Shown: positions 9,374 through 18,811 of the stretch, in pieces
How positions within the stretch are numbered: the first letter of the stretch is position 1
How the letters are laid out: the number at the start of each line of letters is the position of its first letter
Origin: CALBPI01 sp039821645
Lineage (GTDB): Bacteria > Pseudomonadota > Gammaproteobacteria > Steroidobacterales > Woeseiaceae
Assembly: GCA_039821645.1 (NCBI GenBank)
Contig: JBCBNU010000014.1
Span: 1-54,675, forward strand
Length of the DNA: 54,675 nt
Direction of reading: 5' to 3'
Position numbers and translations under genes: made by a program
The notes under the pieces: model-generated
The model's database searches: none
Seen by the model: the letters and a program-made list of their open reading frames with translations, nothing else
What the model was told of the DNA's origin: nothing

Positions 9374-10575
9374 CGCCAACCGAAAAATGTGACTGTGCGG
9401 CCGGCCTCGAACGCCGAGTCGGCCGCCGGCAGTTCCACGAACCCGTCCGCGCCCGCCAATGCGGTGAAATCCCCGCTGGTATTGGTGCCTAAGGGCTTCG
9501 CCCACGTAACACCCGAGTCGTCGCTTGAGATGACAACGGGTACCAGCGCAGTGAGTTTTGGCGAAAATTGCCATGCTGCTCCCAGTTTGACTGATGTAAC
9601 GGGATCATCGGTCTGACCCTTGAGGTTCATCAGCGCGGGTCTCACATACCGGCAGAAGCAGGCAAGCGTAGACACCGGGTTGCCTGGTAGTCCGAATACG
9701 AGGCAACCGTCAGCAGTTGACCCGAACCAGAGCGGTTTGCCCGGTTTTTGAGCGACTCGATGGAAGTGGCAGGTAGTGCCTAGCGCCTGAAGGACCTCCG
9801 GTACATAGTCCGCTTTACCGCGTGAGACACCCCCCGAAAGCAAAACAACGTCATTGGCTTCGATAATCGTCGACAGTGCATCGCGCAACACGGTCTTGTT
9901 GTCCGGCAGGTGGTGCCATTCACTTTCCACGAAGCCGATAGAGCCGACCGCTGCGACCAGCGCAGGCGCGTTGGACAAGCGAATTTCATGCGACTGAATC
10001 GGATCTCCCGCGGCGACAAGTTCGTCACCGGTAGCGACCACAGCGACTCTTGGCATACGGAACGTCCGAACGGCGGTTCTGCCCGCGCTGGCGATAATAG
10101 CGACCTCAGCCGGTCCGATGCGAGCGCCCTGGTCGATCAAAAGTGTACCCGCAACATGATCGCTGGCGCGGGCGTGCAGGTGCTGACCCGCGGTGGGTTG
10201 GTAGCCGGACTCCAAGAGAATTTCGTCACCGCCGCTGTCTGAGATCACGCTGTAGTGCTCGTTCGGGATGATGGTATCCGCGCCTTGGGGTCGTACCGCC
10301 CCGGTCATGATCTCGACCGCATCGCCTAGCGTCGTGAGCTTGGATGGGGGTTGTCCGGCAAGTTGTCGGCCTACGAGGCGCCATCGTTTGCGCCCCCGCT
10401 CGAAGCGCACTGCGATGCCGTCCATCGTCACGCGGTCAAACGGTGGCTGATCGCGCTCGGCGTAGATTGGTTCAGCGAGAATCTTCCCTGACAGGTGCTC
10501 AAGTGCTGTGAGTTCAGTCGACAGTGGCTTCGCACGTCCGAGTATTTCGGCCGCTGCGCTGGCGACGTCAAGCAT
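9370..10575 (-). CDS. moeA: Molybdopterin molybdenumtransferase MoeA
   Basis: Inserts molybdate into adenylylated molybdopterin, the last step of molybdenum cofactor synthesis. 401 residues from ATG 10575, against 411 in E. coli. Seen are the N-terminal block DQPPFDRVTMDGIAVRF, the MoaB/Mog-like core with GDELVAAG and GGVSRGKADYVPEVL, and FGLPGNPVSTLACF. The chosen start sits in an 8-nt overlap with the purD stop. The frame is open for 43 more codons inside purD, but those residues do not resemble MoeA. Molybdenum enzymes served by it are not in the window. Confidence 0.94.
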   Translation of the reverse strand: MLDVASAAAEILGRAKPLSTELTALEHLSGKILAEPIYAERDQPPFDRVTMDGIAVRFERGRKRWRLVGRQLAGQPPSKLTTLGDAVEIMTGAVRPQGADTIIPNEHYSVISDSGGDEILLESGYQPTAGQHLHARASDHVAGTLLIDQGARIGPAEVAIIASAGRTAVRTFRMPRVAVVATGDELVAAGDPIQSHEIRLSNAPALVAAVGSIGFVESEWHHLPDNKTVLRDALSTIIEANDVVLLSGGVSRGKADYVPEVLQALGTTCHFHRVAQKPGKPLWFGSTADGCLVFGLPGNPVSTLACFCRYVRPALMNLKGQTDDPVTSVKLGAAWQFSPKLTALVPVVISSDDSGVTWAKPLGTNTSGDFTALAGADGFVELPAADSAFEAGRTVTFFGWR

Positions 10576-11860
10576 CACGCTCTCTCGAGATAGCTCGATG
10601 GCCGATGTCTTCTCGGTAAAAAGCGCCTTGCCATGAGATTGCTTCAACGCCCGCGTAGGCAGCGCGCGACGCGCTGGTGATGTTGTCGCCCAGCGCCGTA
10701 ACACAAAGGACGCGACCGCCCGCTGTGACCAGCGCGTCGCTATCTCGCCGTGTACCCGCCTGAAATACCTTTACCGTGTCGAGCGCCTCAGCGTCCGAGA
10801 GTCCGTTGATCGGGTTGCCGGTCGTTGCGCTGCCGGGATAGCCCTCGGCCGCCATAACCACGCCCGATGACGCTCGCTCGTCCCAGTGAATCGTCAATTC
10901 GGTGAGGGTGCCGTTGATGGCTGCCGTGCAGACTTTATCCAGCGGCGTGCGGAGCCTGCGCATAATGGGCTGCGTCTCTGGATCACCGAGCCTGCAGTTG
11001 TATTCGAGTACTCGTGCTTGACCGCTGTCGTCGATCATCAGGCCGGCGTAAAGAATGCCAACGTAGTTGATGCCGTCTGCGCGCAGGCCAGCGACAGTGG
11101 GTTCGAGAATCTCTCGAACCGCGCGATCTAGAACGGTACCGCTGAGCACCGGTGCGGGTGAATAGGCGCCCATCCCTCCAGTGTTTGGGCCACGATCGCC
11201 GTTATCCCGTGCCTTGTGGTCTTGTGAGCTGGCCAGAGGAACGACGTGGGTCCCGTCGGTCACGGCAATGAGGCTGGCTTCCTCGCCGACCAGGAAGTCT
11301 TCAACGACGATGCGTTGACTGGCGCCGCCGAAACGCTCGTCGACCAACATATCTTCTGCGGCCTCGATCGCGGCTTCCGTGGTCTGTGCGACCACAACGC
11401 CCTTGCCGGCGGCCAGGCCGTCGGCCTTGACGACACACGGAGCACCGCGCTGCTCGATGTGTGCGCGGGCCGATTCGAAATCCTCGAAAGTTGCATAGCT
11501 TGCGGTCGGAATGCCGTGACGCTGCAGGAATGCCTTGGTAAAAGACTTCGAACCTTCTAGCTGCGCGCCGCTCGCAGTGGGACCGAAGCAGGCGATGTCG
11601 GCGGATTGACAGGCGTCGACGAGGCCATTAACCAGTGGTTGTTCGGGACCGACAATCATCAGGTCAACGGATTCGCGCTTAGCAACTGCGATCAGCGCGT
11701 CGTTGTCGGCGATGTCGGCCGCTTTGTTTCGAACTTTCGGCTCGCTGGCGGTACCGGGGTTGCCCGGCACGACGATCACCTGCTCGATGTGCTCACCCTG
11801 CGCGCACTGCCACGCCATTGCATGTTCACGCCCGCCGCTGCCAACGATCAGGACGCGCAT
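10568..11860 (-). CDS. purD: Phosphoribosylamine-glycine ligase (GARS)
   Basis: Second step of purine synthesis: joins glycine to phosphoribosylamine with ATP. 430 residues, full length. The N-terminal dinucleotide-like loop is GSGGREHAMAW, and the ATP-grasp domain shows VVKADGLAAGKGVVVA and the late metal-binding EYNCRLGDPETQ. The start ATG overlaps the last base of the purH stop (TAATG), and its stop overlaps moeA by 8 nt. It belongs to the leftward fis-purH-purD-moeA gene train. Confidence 0.97.
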   Translation of the reverse strand: MRVLIVGSGGREHAMAWQCAQGEHIEQVIVVPGNPGTASEPKVRNKAADIADNDALIAVAKRESVDLMIVGPEQPLVNGLVDACQSADIACFGPTASGAQLEGSKSFTKAFLQRHGIPTASYATFEDFESARAHIEQRGAPCVVKADGLAAGKGVVVAQTTEAAIEAAEDMLVDERFGGASQRIVVEDFLVGEEASLIAVTDGTHVVPLASSQDHKARDNGDRGPNTGGMGAYSPAPVLSGTVLDRAVREILEPTVAGLRADGINYVGILYAGLMIDDSGQARVLEYNCRLGDPETQPIMRRLRTPLDKVCTAAINGTLTELTIHWDERASSGVVMAAEGYPGSATTGNPINGLSDAEALDTVKVFQAGTRRDSDALVTAGGRVLCVTALGDNITSASRAAYAGVEAISWQGAFYREDIGHRAISRERDA

Positions 11861-13410
11861 TAGTGACGGAAGTGACGCATGCCAGTGAAGACCATCGCGA
11901 GACCATGCTCATTCGCGGCTGCGATGACTTCATCGTCGCGAATCGACCCGCCAGGTTGAATCACCGCAGAGATTCCATGCTCCGCCGCACTGTCCAGTCC
12001 GTCCCGGAATGGAAAAAACGCATCCGATGCCATGACACTTCCCGAAACCTGCAGACCCTCATCGGCAGCCTTGATCGCAGCGATTCGGGTGGAGTAGACG
12101 CGGCTCATCTGGCCTGCACCAATCCCGACAGTCGCAAGGTCCTTGCAAAAAACGATCGCGTTCGACTTGACGTATTTCACGACCTGCCATGCAAATCCAA
12201 GGTCGCGCCATTCAGCTTCGGTGGGTTGACGCTCAGTGACAACTTTGAGGTCGCTTTGGCTCGATACACCGTCATCGCGGTCTTGGACGAGGAATCCACC
12301 GGATACTCGCTTGATCTCGACAGCAGGAGCTAGGCCCCTCAGCTCGCCGGTCGCCATCACGCGCACATTTTTACGCTTTGAGAGGGCCGCCAACGCCTGC
12401 AAGTCGAAGCCTGGCGCCAGCACGACCTCGACAAACTGCTGTCCGATGATTTTTTCTGCAAGCGTACCGTCCACCGGACGATTGAAGGCAATGATGCCGC
12501 CAAACGATGACGTCGGGTCGGTCTGGAATGCTCTTGCATAGGCCGCCGCTACGTCCTCCGCGATCGCAACGCCACAGGGGTTGGCGTGCTTCACGATGAC
12601 ACATGCGGGGCTGTCAAACTGGCGCACGCACTCAAGCGCGGCGTCTGCATCAGCAATGTTGTTGTAGGACAGCGCCTTGCCTTGCAAGAGGTCCGCGGTG
12701 GCGAGGCTGCTCTCGACGTTCTGTGCGTCTGCATAGAACGCCGCAGACTGATGCGGGTTTTCTCCATATCGCAGTGCGCTGGATAGCTGACCTGCCAATG
12801 AAAACGCGGGTCCCATACGCGGCTCATCGCATTCGGCGGAAAGATACTCTGTAATTGCGCTGTCGTAGGCTGCAGTATGTGCGAACGCGCGCGCCGCGAG
12901 TTGTCGGCGCAGGGTCGGGTCGATGCCTTCGCCATCCAATGCTGTGAGCACGCGCTCGTAGTCCTCAGGGTTAACGACAACAGCGACATCCGCGTGGTTT
13001 TTGGCTGCCGCACGCAGCATTGCGGGACCACCGATATCGATGTTCTCGATGGCCGCTGCTACGTCGTTCGATGGGTCGTTGATGGTATTGGCAAACGGGT
13101 AGAGGTTAACGACGAGCAGGTCAATCGCTGCGATACCATGTTCCTCCATAACGGCTTCGTCCGTCCCGCGACGACCCAGTAACCCACCGTGTATGCGCGG
13201 GTGTAGGGTCTTGACCCGTCCATCCATGATTTCCGGGAATTCAGTGACCTCGCTGACATCGGTCACCGTGATGCCCGCGTCGCGCAATGCGCGTGCCGTG
13301 CCGCCTGTAGAGAGTATTTCGACGCCTAGCTTCTCAAGGGCGCCCGCAAACTCTGTGATGCCATTCTTATCGGAGACGCTGATGAGTGCGCGCGAAACCG
13401 TGCTGGTCAT
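11860..13410 (-). CDS. purH: Bifunctional AICAR formyltransferase / IMP cyclohydrolase
   Basis: Last two steps to IMP. 516 residues. The N-terminal cyclohydrolase domain starts RALISVSDKNG with STGGTARALRDAG. The C-terminal formyltransferase domain shows LRYGENPHQSAAFY, HANPCGVA and VGIGAGQMSRV. The start overlaps the fis stop by 4 nt (ATGA), so fis and purH are probably translationally coupled; the stop overlaps purD by 1 nt. Confidence 0.97.
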   Translation of the reverse strand: MTSTVSRALISVSDKNGITEFAGALEKLGVEILSTGGTARALRDAGITVTDVSEVTEFPEIMDGRVKTLHPRIHGGLLGRRGTDEAVMEEHGIAAIDLLVVNLYPFANTINDPSNDVAAAIENIDIGGPAMLRAAAKNHADVAVVVNPEDYERVLTALDGEGIDPTLRRQLAARAFAHTAAYDSAITEYLSAECDEPRMGPAFSLAGQLSSALRYGENPHQSAAFYADAQNVESSLATADLLQGKALSYNNIADADAALECVRQFDSPACVIVKHANPCGVAIAEDVAAAYARAFQTDPTSSFGGIIAFNRPVDGTLAEKIIGQQFVEVVLAPGFDLQALAALSKRKNVRVMATGELRGLAPAVEIKRVSGGFLVQDRDDGVSSQSDLKVVTERQPTEAEWRDLGFAWQVVKYVKSNAIVFCKDLATVGIGAGQMSRVYSTRIAAIKAADEGLQVSGSVMASDAFFPFRDGLDSAAEHGISAVIQPGGSIRDDEVIAAANEHGLAMVFTGMRHFRH

Positions 13411-13691
13411 TGCAGGGAGTAGTTCTTTAGCTTCTTGCGCAAGGTCCCTCGGTTGATACCGAGAATTTCAGCGGCGCGACTCTGGTTGCCGTCGGTGTAG
13501 TGCAGCACGGTTTTCAAGAGCGGAGGCTCCACTTCGCTCAAAACAAGATCGTAGAGATCACCCGGTACGGTCCCATTGAGCTTTTTGAAATAGTCCTTCA
13601 GTGCGCTTTCGGTCATGCGTGCCAGCGGCCGGTGCTTTTTGCTGATCGATTTTTTCTTTTTGCCTTTCTCGGTGTGCGCTGAATGGACCAC
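13407..13691 (-). CDS. fis: DNA-binding protein Fis
   Basis: Nucleoid-associated DNA-bending dimer. 94 residues. The C-terminal helix-turn-helix is the strongly conserved block from GNQSRAAEILGINRG to RKKLKNYSL. The N terminus is Lys-rich rather than the beta-hairpin sequence of E. coli. Starts at GTG 13691 with GGGGAG upstream; an alternative ATG is internal (before TESALKDYF). Lies 83 bp after dusB, the order conserved in gammaproteobacteria, and here overlaps purH by 4 nt. Confidence 0.95.
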   Translation of the reverse strand: MVHSAHTEKGKKKKSISKKHRPLARMTESALKDYFKKLNGTVPGDLYDLVLSEVEPPLLKTVLHYTDGNQSRAAEILGINRGTLRKKLKNYSLQ

Positions 13692-13774
13692 TGATTATGC
13701 TCTCCCCTATTGATCAGCCCGACGGTAATGCCCCCGCGACCGGCCGTTTTGCTTGTTTCGTTGTTATCTTGAAT

Positions 13775-14836
13775 TCAGGCGGCCAGTGTTTGATCGCCAT
13801 CACTCTTCACGGCAAACGCTTCGTGTACGAGTCCGCGTTGAGACTCAACATCGGGAGCTGCAAGCATCCCTCGCCGAACGGCATCTTCAACCCCCAGATG
13901 ACGGGCGTACCAATTCAAGTGTTTGCGTGCCATCAAGACGCCCTTTCGCTCGCCATAAAATGCATGCAGGTCGTCGAGGTGGCCGCGGATGATAGCATGC
14001 GTTTCACAGATTGAAAGTGGTTTGGTGATCGTTGCTTTTGATACCCAATCCGAAATTTCCTGCAAAATCCAAGGTCTGCCTTGTGTTGCTCTACCGATCA
14101 ACAGACCGTCAGCACCTGTCTCATCAAGGACTTGCTGCGCACGCTGCGGAGTGTCGATATCACCGTTAGCAAAAACCGGAACAGAGACGTTTTGTTTAAC
14201 GGTCGCGATGCGTTCATGTCGCGCTGTGCCTTTGTAAGCGCAAGCGCGCGTTCGACCATGAATCGCAATCGCAGCGATACCGCATCGTTCTGCAAGGGCG
14301 GCAATGTCGACGATGTTTTCGCTGTCGCGGTTCCAGCCGAGCCTTGTCTTCAGCGTCACGGGGACGCGTACTGCATCGACCACCGCTGAAAGAATATCGG
14401 CGACGAGTGACGGGTCCTGTAGCAAAGCCGAGCCCGCGAGTTTCTTGCAGACCTTCTTTGCGGGGCAACCCATGTTGATATCGACGATGTCAGCGCCCCG
14501 AGCCACGACAGCCCTGGCTGCGGCGGCCATTTGCTCCGGTTCGGAGCCTGCAATTTGAACGACCCTTGGCTTGGCGTCGAGGTCGATATCGAGGCGGTGC
14601 TGCGACTTGGAGGTGGACCAGAGACTTGTATCGGCGGTAGTCATTTCCGACGCTGTTAATGCAGCGCTGAAACGTCGCGCAAGGCGTCGGAATGGCGCGT
14701 CCGTTATCCCTGCCATGGGCGACAGCAATATGCGACCGGGTAGGGTTAAGTCGCCTATACGAGGCAAAAGGCCGCGGTTATCACTCAGCGCGCGTTGTTC
14801 GTTTTGACTCAGGGCGTCCTGCATTCCGCGGCACAT
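13775..14836 (-). CDS. dusB: tRNA dihydrouridine synthase DusB
   Basis: FMN-dependent reductase that makes dihydrouridine in tRNA. Up to 353 residues. Seen are SPMAGITDAPFRRLAR at the flavin site, the catalytic cysteine region DINMGCPAKKVCKK, HGRTRACAYKG, and GADGLLIGRATQGRPWI at the phosphate site. The family normally begins close to the SPMAGITD strand, so about 25 N-terminal residues are extra. ATG 14824 is an equally possible start, and neither has a clear ribosome site. The start overlaps the DUF3426 gene by 16 to 28 nt. Confidence 0.93.
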   Translation of the reverse strand: MCRGMQDALSQNEQRALSDNRGLLPRIGDLTLPGRILLSPMAGITDAPFRRLARRFSAALTASEMTTADTSLWSTSKSQHRLDIDLDAKPRVVQIAGSEPEQMAAAARAVVARGADIVDINMGCPAKKVCKKLAGSALLQDPSLVADILSAVVDAVRVPVTLKTRLGWNRDSENIVDIAALAERCGIAAIAIHGRTRACAYKGTARHERIATVKQNVSVPVFANGDIDTPQRAQQVLDETGADGLLIGRATQGRPWILQEISDWVSKATITKPLSICETHAIIRGHLDDLHAFYGERKGVLMARKHLNWYARHLGVEDAVRRGMLAAPDVESQRGLVHEAFAVKSDGDQTLAA

Positions 14837-16572
14837 CGTAGCTTGTTGGGTCCGTCAGGATAGCAAAGTGCCAGCCGATACTCTGTGAGCGCCGGGTCAT
14901 CGACCTCAAGCGATGCGCGCGCGATGATCTGTGCGCCAGGTGTCAACGGTTGCGCCGCGGCGCCGATGTCGAGGTAGCGATCCGGCGGGATGATATGCAT
15001 TGAAAGCGTCTGTCCTGCCGGATCGGTCAGGCGTACTTGGAGGATCGGAAACGGTGGCGATTGCGTGCCACGATTGATGATGCCGGTCTCGACTCGTAGC
15101 TGATCGTCTTCGATACCGACGCCGTGGGCTGCGGTACAAATCGCACGCGGATCCCAATTCGGTTGCAGCGGTGCGCCGATGGCATCGTAGGCCGTGCTCA
15201 CGTAGGTCCCGACTGCTGGATGTGTGGCCAGATCATTCCGATATGCGTGCACCAACTGTACACCTAGAATCAGCGTCGCGGCGAATGCGAGCCAGCGCCA
15301 GCGCCCGGTGGAAGGGTCGACATCCTCAGGGGCGAGCAGCATGGACTCGGCGAACGCCTGGTCGGCGGCCTCGAGCGTCAGACCCTCTGTCTCGAGAATG
15401 ATGTGCTCTGGCGTAGGCTCATCCGTAGAGCCGGTACTCTCGGCACCGCCGAGAATTGAAGGTCGTTTGGCGAATACGATTTCCTGCTCTGGCGGCAGCT
15501 CCGACCGGTCGCTCGGCTGAATATCCGGCACGACCAGATCGGCGCCAATTTCCTGTTCGATCGGCGCATCCAAATCAACATCAACGTCGGCTGAAGCGAC
15601 CTCATCGCTCTCGTGGAGCTGGAAGATATCGCTTGCTTCCAGCATCGACGCCATCGCATCTGCATTGAAGTCATCGGCTTCAGGCGGATCCGATAAGTCC
15701 ATGTCCAACGCCGGCGCCTCGAGGGGTTGACCATCGCCCAGCGACTCTATGGTCCCATGACTCCCCGACAAATCCAGATCGAGATCGTCTGCTGAACCCG
15801 GAGCATCGTCGTCAGCCAGCTGGAAATCGAGGGGTTGCGGTTCCGTAGTATCGATCCCTTGGCGCAGTGCTGAGTCCGCGAGATCAAACGCAGCCACGTC
15901 GGACCCGGATTCCGGGGGTTCACCGAAAATCGATACGGGTTCTAGTTCTAGTTCTAGTTCTAGTTCTGGCTCTGGTTGGGGCTCCAGTTTCAGTTCGATT
16001 TCCGGCAGAGGTTCTGACTCTGGCTGTGCCTTTAGCTCTGGTTCGAGCTCCAGCTCCGTGTCGGCCTCGGGCAAAGATGCCTCGGCGGACGGCTCAGGCG
16101 GAGCCGGCGCGATCTCGCTGAGCAGGTCATCCCAGTCGGTGTCACCGAGATCCACATCCTCGGTGGTGGTCGAGTCGAGTTCGATGATCTCGATGTCAAC
16201 AGCTTCCGCTTCGACGGCCTCCGGCTCCTCGATGTCGGGTTCGATGATTTCGTGGTTGCCGGTGACCGCCTCCAACTGCGCAGCGAGCGTCTCTTCCGGC
16301 ATGCCATCTTCAAATCGAAGTTCGTTTACTGGCGTGGGCGCGGTTGTATCCACTGACACTTCGTCCGTAACCTGCAGCGTCGGCTCAACAGGCGCTGCGG
16401 CATCCGGCGTCTGCTCAAAGGTCTCGATGGGCAGCAAATGCTCGCGCGCGTCGAATACCGTGAGACAGTCGCCACACCGCACTCTTCCATCGGCACGGGA
16501 GAGCTCCGCCTCAGCCACAGAGAAAACGGTCTGGCATTCAGGACAGCGGGTTTCGAACTGATCAGACGCCAT
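14809..16572 (-). CDS. DUF3426 zinc-ribbon membrane protein with long acidic linker
   Basis: 587 residues. An N-terminal MJ0042-type zinc ribbon (C10, C13, C33, C36) is followed by roughly 370 residues dominated by Glu, Asp, Pro and Ala, including a run of Glu-Leu and Pro-Glu repeats. One membrane helix lies near residues 424-443, and a DUF3426 domain (about 140 residues, beginning after the helix) is probably periplasmic. Function is not known for the family. Position between prmA and dusB is conserved in related bacteria. The start overlaps prmA by 11 nt. The acidic linker contains an in-frame hexanucleotide repeat (see 15940). No enzyme motif seen. Confidence 0.85.
   Translation of the reverse strand: MASDQFETRCPECQTVFSVAEAELSRADGRVRCGDCLTVFDAREHLLPIETFEQTPDAAAPVEPTLQVTDEVSVDTTAPTPVNELRFEDGMPEETLAAQLEAVTGNHEIIEPDIEEPEAVEAEAVDIEIIELDSTTTEDVDLGDTDWDDLLSEIAPAPPEPSAEASLPEADTELELEPELKAQPESEPLPEIELKLEPQPEPELELELELEPVSIFGEPPESGSDVAAFDLADSALRQGIDTTEPQPLDFQLADDDAPGSADDLDLDLSGSHGTIESLGDGQPLEAPALDMDLSDPPEADDFNADAMASMLEASDIFQLHESDEVASADVDVDLDAPIEQEIGADLVVPDIQPSDRSELPPEQEIVFAKRPSILGGAESTGSTDEPTPEHIILETEGLTLEAADQAFAESMLLAPEDVDPSTGRWRWLAFAATLILGVQLVHAYRNDLATHPAVGTYVSTAYDAIGAPLQPNWDPRAICTAAHGVGIEDDQLRVETGIINRGTQSPPFPILQVRLTDPAGQTLSMHIIPPDRYLDIGAAAQPLTPGAQIIARASLEVDDPALTEYRLALCYPDGPNKLRCAAECRTP
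15940..15969. repeat. Hexanucleotide tandem repeat (TTCTAG)
   Basis: Four perfect copies of TTCTAG (15940-15963) and one copy with a single change, inside the acidic linker of the DUF3426 gene. On the coding strand each unit encodes Leu-Glu. Because the unit is 6 bp, copy-number change would lengthen or shorten the linker without a frameshift. Confidence 0.9.
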
Positions 16573-17455
16573 CGCGTCGTGTCCCCTCGAGCATCACCCA
16601 GCCATCCTGCCGCGCGATGGGTGCAAACTCAATCCAGGGTTCGTACGCACTGGCGACACTTGCCGATTGCGCGTCGAGTATCCCCGAGAGCAACAGTGTG
16701 CCTCCCGTAGCGACGCTAGCACTGATTCGCGGTGCGAGCGCAATCAGTGGGCCGGCGAGGATATTGGCGACCACCAGCGGTAGTGGCGTGGGCGTGTAGG
16801 CACCGTCTTTCGCGGGCAGCGCGACCGACAAGCGTTCGGCCACCCCATTTACGTGCGCATTGTCGCGCGAGGCGGTCAACGCTTGTGGATCGATATCCAG
16901 GCCTGTCGCTTTCGCAGCTCCCAAAAGCAAAGCAGCGATCGCGAGGATGCCGGAGCCGCATCCGAAGTCCAGTATCTCAACGTCGCGCAGTGGTAGTTGC
17001 GCAAGCCTGCCGAGACACAGTGCGGTGGTCGCATGGGTACCGGTGCCGAACGCAAGACCAGGATCAAGTCGCAACACGACATCTCCGTCTGGGGTGTCGA
17101 GCTTGGCTTCGTGTGGTGCGACCCAGAAGTGATCGGCGAACTGCCGCGGCGCAAAGTGTGCGAGCCATTCACGCTCCCATTCGCGCTCGGGCAGCAGCGC
17201 CACCTCAAGCTCGGGCAAGGTGCCGAGTGCGCCGACCAGCGAAAGCCCTATCCCTTCAAGAGCCAAGTTGTCCGGAAAAAGTGCTGTCAGTCGCGCATCC
17301 GCCCACAGGGGGACCTCTCCGGGCTGCGGTTCTAGGATCGGCTGGTCCGCGGCATCGGTGTAGCTCAGCGCGGCAGCGCCAGCATCGAGTAAGACACGTT
17401 CAATCGTATCGGTGTCGTGGTCGCCGACCCGCAGAGTGATTTGCTGCCAGCCCAC
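16562..17455 (-). CDS. prmA: Ribosomal protein L11 methyltransferase
   Basis: SAM-dependent methyltransferase that trimethylates lysines and the N terminus of ribosomal protein L11. 297 residues, normal length. Seen are the N-terminal L11-recognition domain, LDPGLAFGTGTHATT, motif I ILDFGCGSGILAIAA, and the NPPY-like VVANILAGPL. It lies 7 nt downstream of accC and overlaps the DUF3426 gene by 11 nt. Confidence 0.96.
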   Translation of the reverse strand: MGWQQITLRVGDHDTDTIERVLLDAGAAALSYTDAADQPILEPQPGEVPLWADARLTALFPDNLALEGIGLSLVGALGTLPELEVALLPEREWEREWLAHFAPRQFADHFWVAPHEAKLDTPDGDVVLRLDPGLAFGTGTHATTALCLGRLAQLPLRDVEILDFGCGSGILAIAALLLGAAKATGLDIDPQALTASRDNAHVNGVAERLSVALPAKDGAYTPTPLPLVVANILAGPLIALAPRISASVATGGTLLLSGILDAQSASVASAYEPWIEFAPIARQDGWVMLEGTRRDGV

Positions 17456-17462
17456 GCTGCAA

Positions 17463-18803
17463 CTACAGTCCCAGACGTTTTTCTAGGTAGTGGATATCGG
17501 TGCCGCCCGCCTGAACTGCGCCGTGCAGCAGGATCTCCTGATGCAGCGCGACGTTTGTCTTGATGCCCTCGATCACGAACTCATCCAATGCCCCGCGCAT
17601 ACGGGCGATCGCGACATCACGATTGTGGGCGTGAACGATTAGCTTGCCGATCATCGAGTCGTAATTCGGTGGCACGCGGTAGCCGTTGTACACGTGACTG
17701 TCGACGCGCACACCAGGCCCGCCAGGCGGGTGCCACTGTGTCACCGTGCCCGGCGATGGCATGAACGTCTTCGGGTCTTCTGCGTTGATGCGGCACTCGA
17801 TTGCATGACCGCGAATATGAATATCGCTCTGGTTGAAACTCAGCTTTTCGCCAGACGCAATTTTGAGTTGTTCCCGCACGATGTCGATGCCGGTCACCAT
17901 TTCTGTAACCGGATGCTCAACCTGAAGACGTGTATTCATTTCGATGAAGAAGAACTCGCCGTCCTGGAATAGAAACTCAAACGTGCCCGCGTTGCGATAA
18001 CCCATTTCCTGGCAGGCGCGAGCGCAGCGCTCGCCCATCTCGTCACGAAGTGCGGGGTCGAGTCCGGGAGCCGGTGCTTCTTCAATGACCTTTTGGTGAC
18101 GCCGCTGCATGGAACAATCGCGCTCCCCGAGATGTACCGCGTTGCCATGCTCATCGGCGATGACTTGAAACTCGATATGCCGCGGGCGCTCCAGAAACTT
18201 CTCCATGTAAACCTGCGGGTTTCCGAAAGCAGCTTCAGCCTCAGCGCGAGTCAGGTTGATAGCGTTGACCAGCGATGGTTCATTGTGCACGACGCGCATG
18301 CCGCGACCGCCACCGCCACCAGCGGCCTTGATGATGACCGGGTAGCCGATATCGCGTGCAACACGGATGTTCTCATCCGGGTCGTCGCCCAGTGGGCCGT
18401 CACTGCCGGGCACCGTCGGTACGCCCGCTGCTTTCATCGCCTTAATCGCAGCAACCTTGTCACCCATGGTGCGGATCGTAGCTGCGCGAGGTCCGATGAA
18501 TTTGAAACCGCTCTTCTCGACGCCCTCGGCGAAGTCGGCGTTCTCCGAAAGGAACCCGTAGCCCGGATGAATGGCCACCGAATCTGTGACTTCCGCCGCA
18601 CTGATGATAGCTGCCTTATTCAGGTAGCTGTCGGTGGAGGGTGCGGGTCCGATGCAGACCGTTTCGTCGGCGAGCAACACGTGCTTAAGGTTGCTGTCGG
18701 CCGTCGAGTAGACCGCAACAGTCTTGATGCCCAGCTCGCGACACGCGCGCAATACACGCAGCGCGATTTCGCCGCGGTTGGCGATAACGATTTTTTCCAG
18801 CAT
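17463..18803 (-). CDS. accC: Acetyl-CoA carboxylase, biotin carboxylase subunit
   Basis: Carboxylates the biotin on AccB using ATP and bicarbonate, the first half-reaction of fatty acid synthesis. 446 residues, standard. Seen are IANRGEIALRVLRACRELG at the N terminus, the glycine-rich lid KAAGGGGGRGMRVV, the ATP-grasp core with EMNTRLQVEHPVTE, and the C-terminal domain. It lies 8 nt after accB. The biotin ligase for the complex may be birA at 53225. Confidence 0.97.
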   Translation of the reverse strand: MLEKIVIANRGEIALRVLRACRELGIKTVAVYSTADSNLKHVLLADETVCIGPAPSTDSYLNKAAIISAAEVTDSVAIHPGYGFLSENADFAEGVEKSGFKFIGPRAATIRTMGDKVAAIKAMKAAGVPTVPGSDGPLGDDPDENIRVARDIGYPVIIKAAGGGGGRGMRVVHNEPSLVNAINLTRAEAEAAFGNPQVYMEKFLERPRHIEFQVIADEHGNAVHLGERDCSMQRRHQKVIEEAPAPGLDPALRDEMGERCARACQEMGYRNAGTFEFLFQDGEFFFIEMNTRLQVEHPVTEMVTGIDIVREQLKIASGEKLSFNQSDIHIRGHAIECRINAEDPKTFMPSPGTVTQWHPPGGPGVRVDSHVYNGYRVPPNYDSMIGKLIVHAHNRDVAIARMRGALDEFVIEGIKTNVALHQEILLHGAVQAGGTDIHYLEKRLGL

Positions 18804-18811
18804 GGCCCGGC

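Noticed and set aside
16058..16561. Serine-rich 167-codon rightward frame
   Set aside because: Mirror of the acidic codons of the DUF3426 linker and zinc ribbon; composition artefact.
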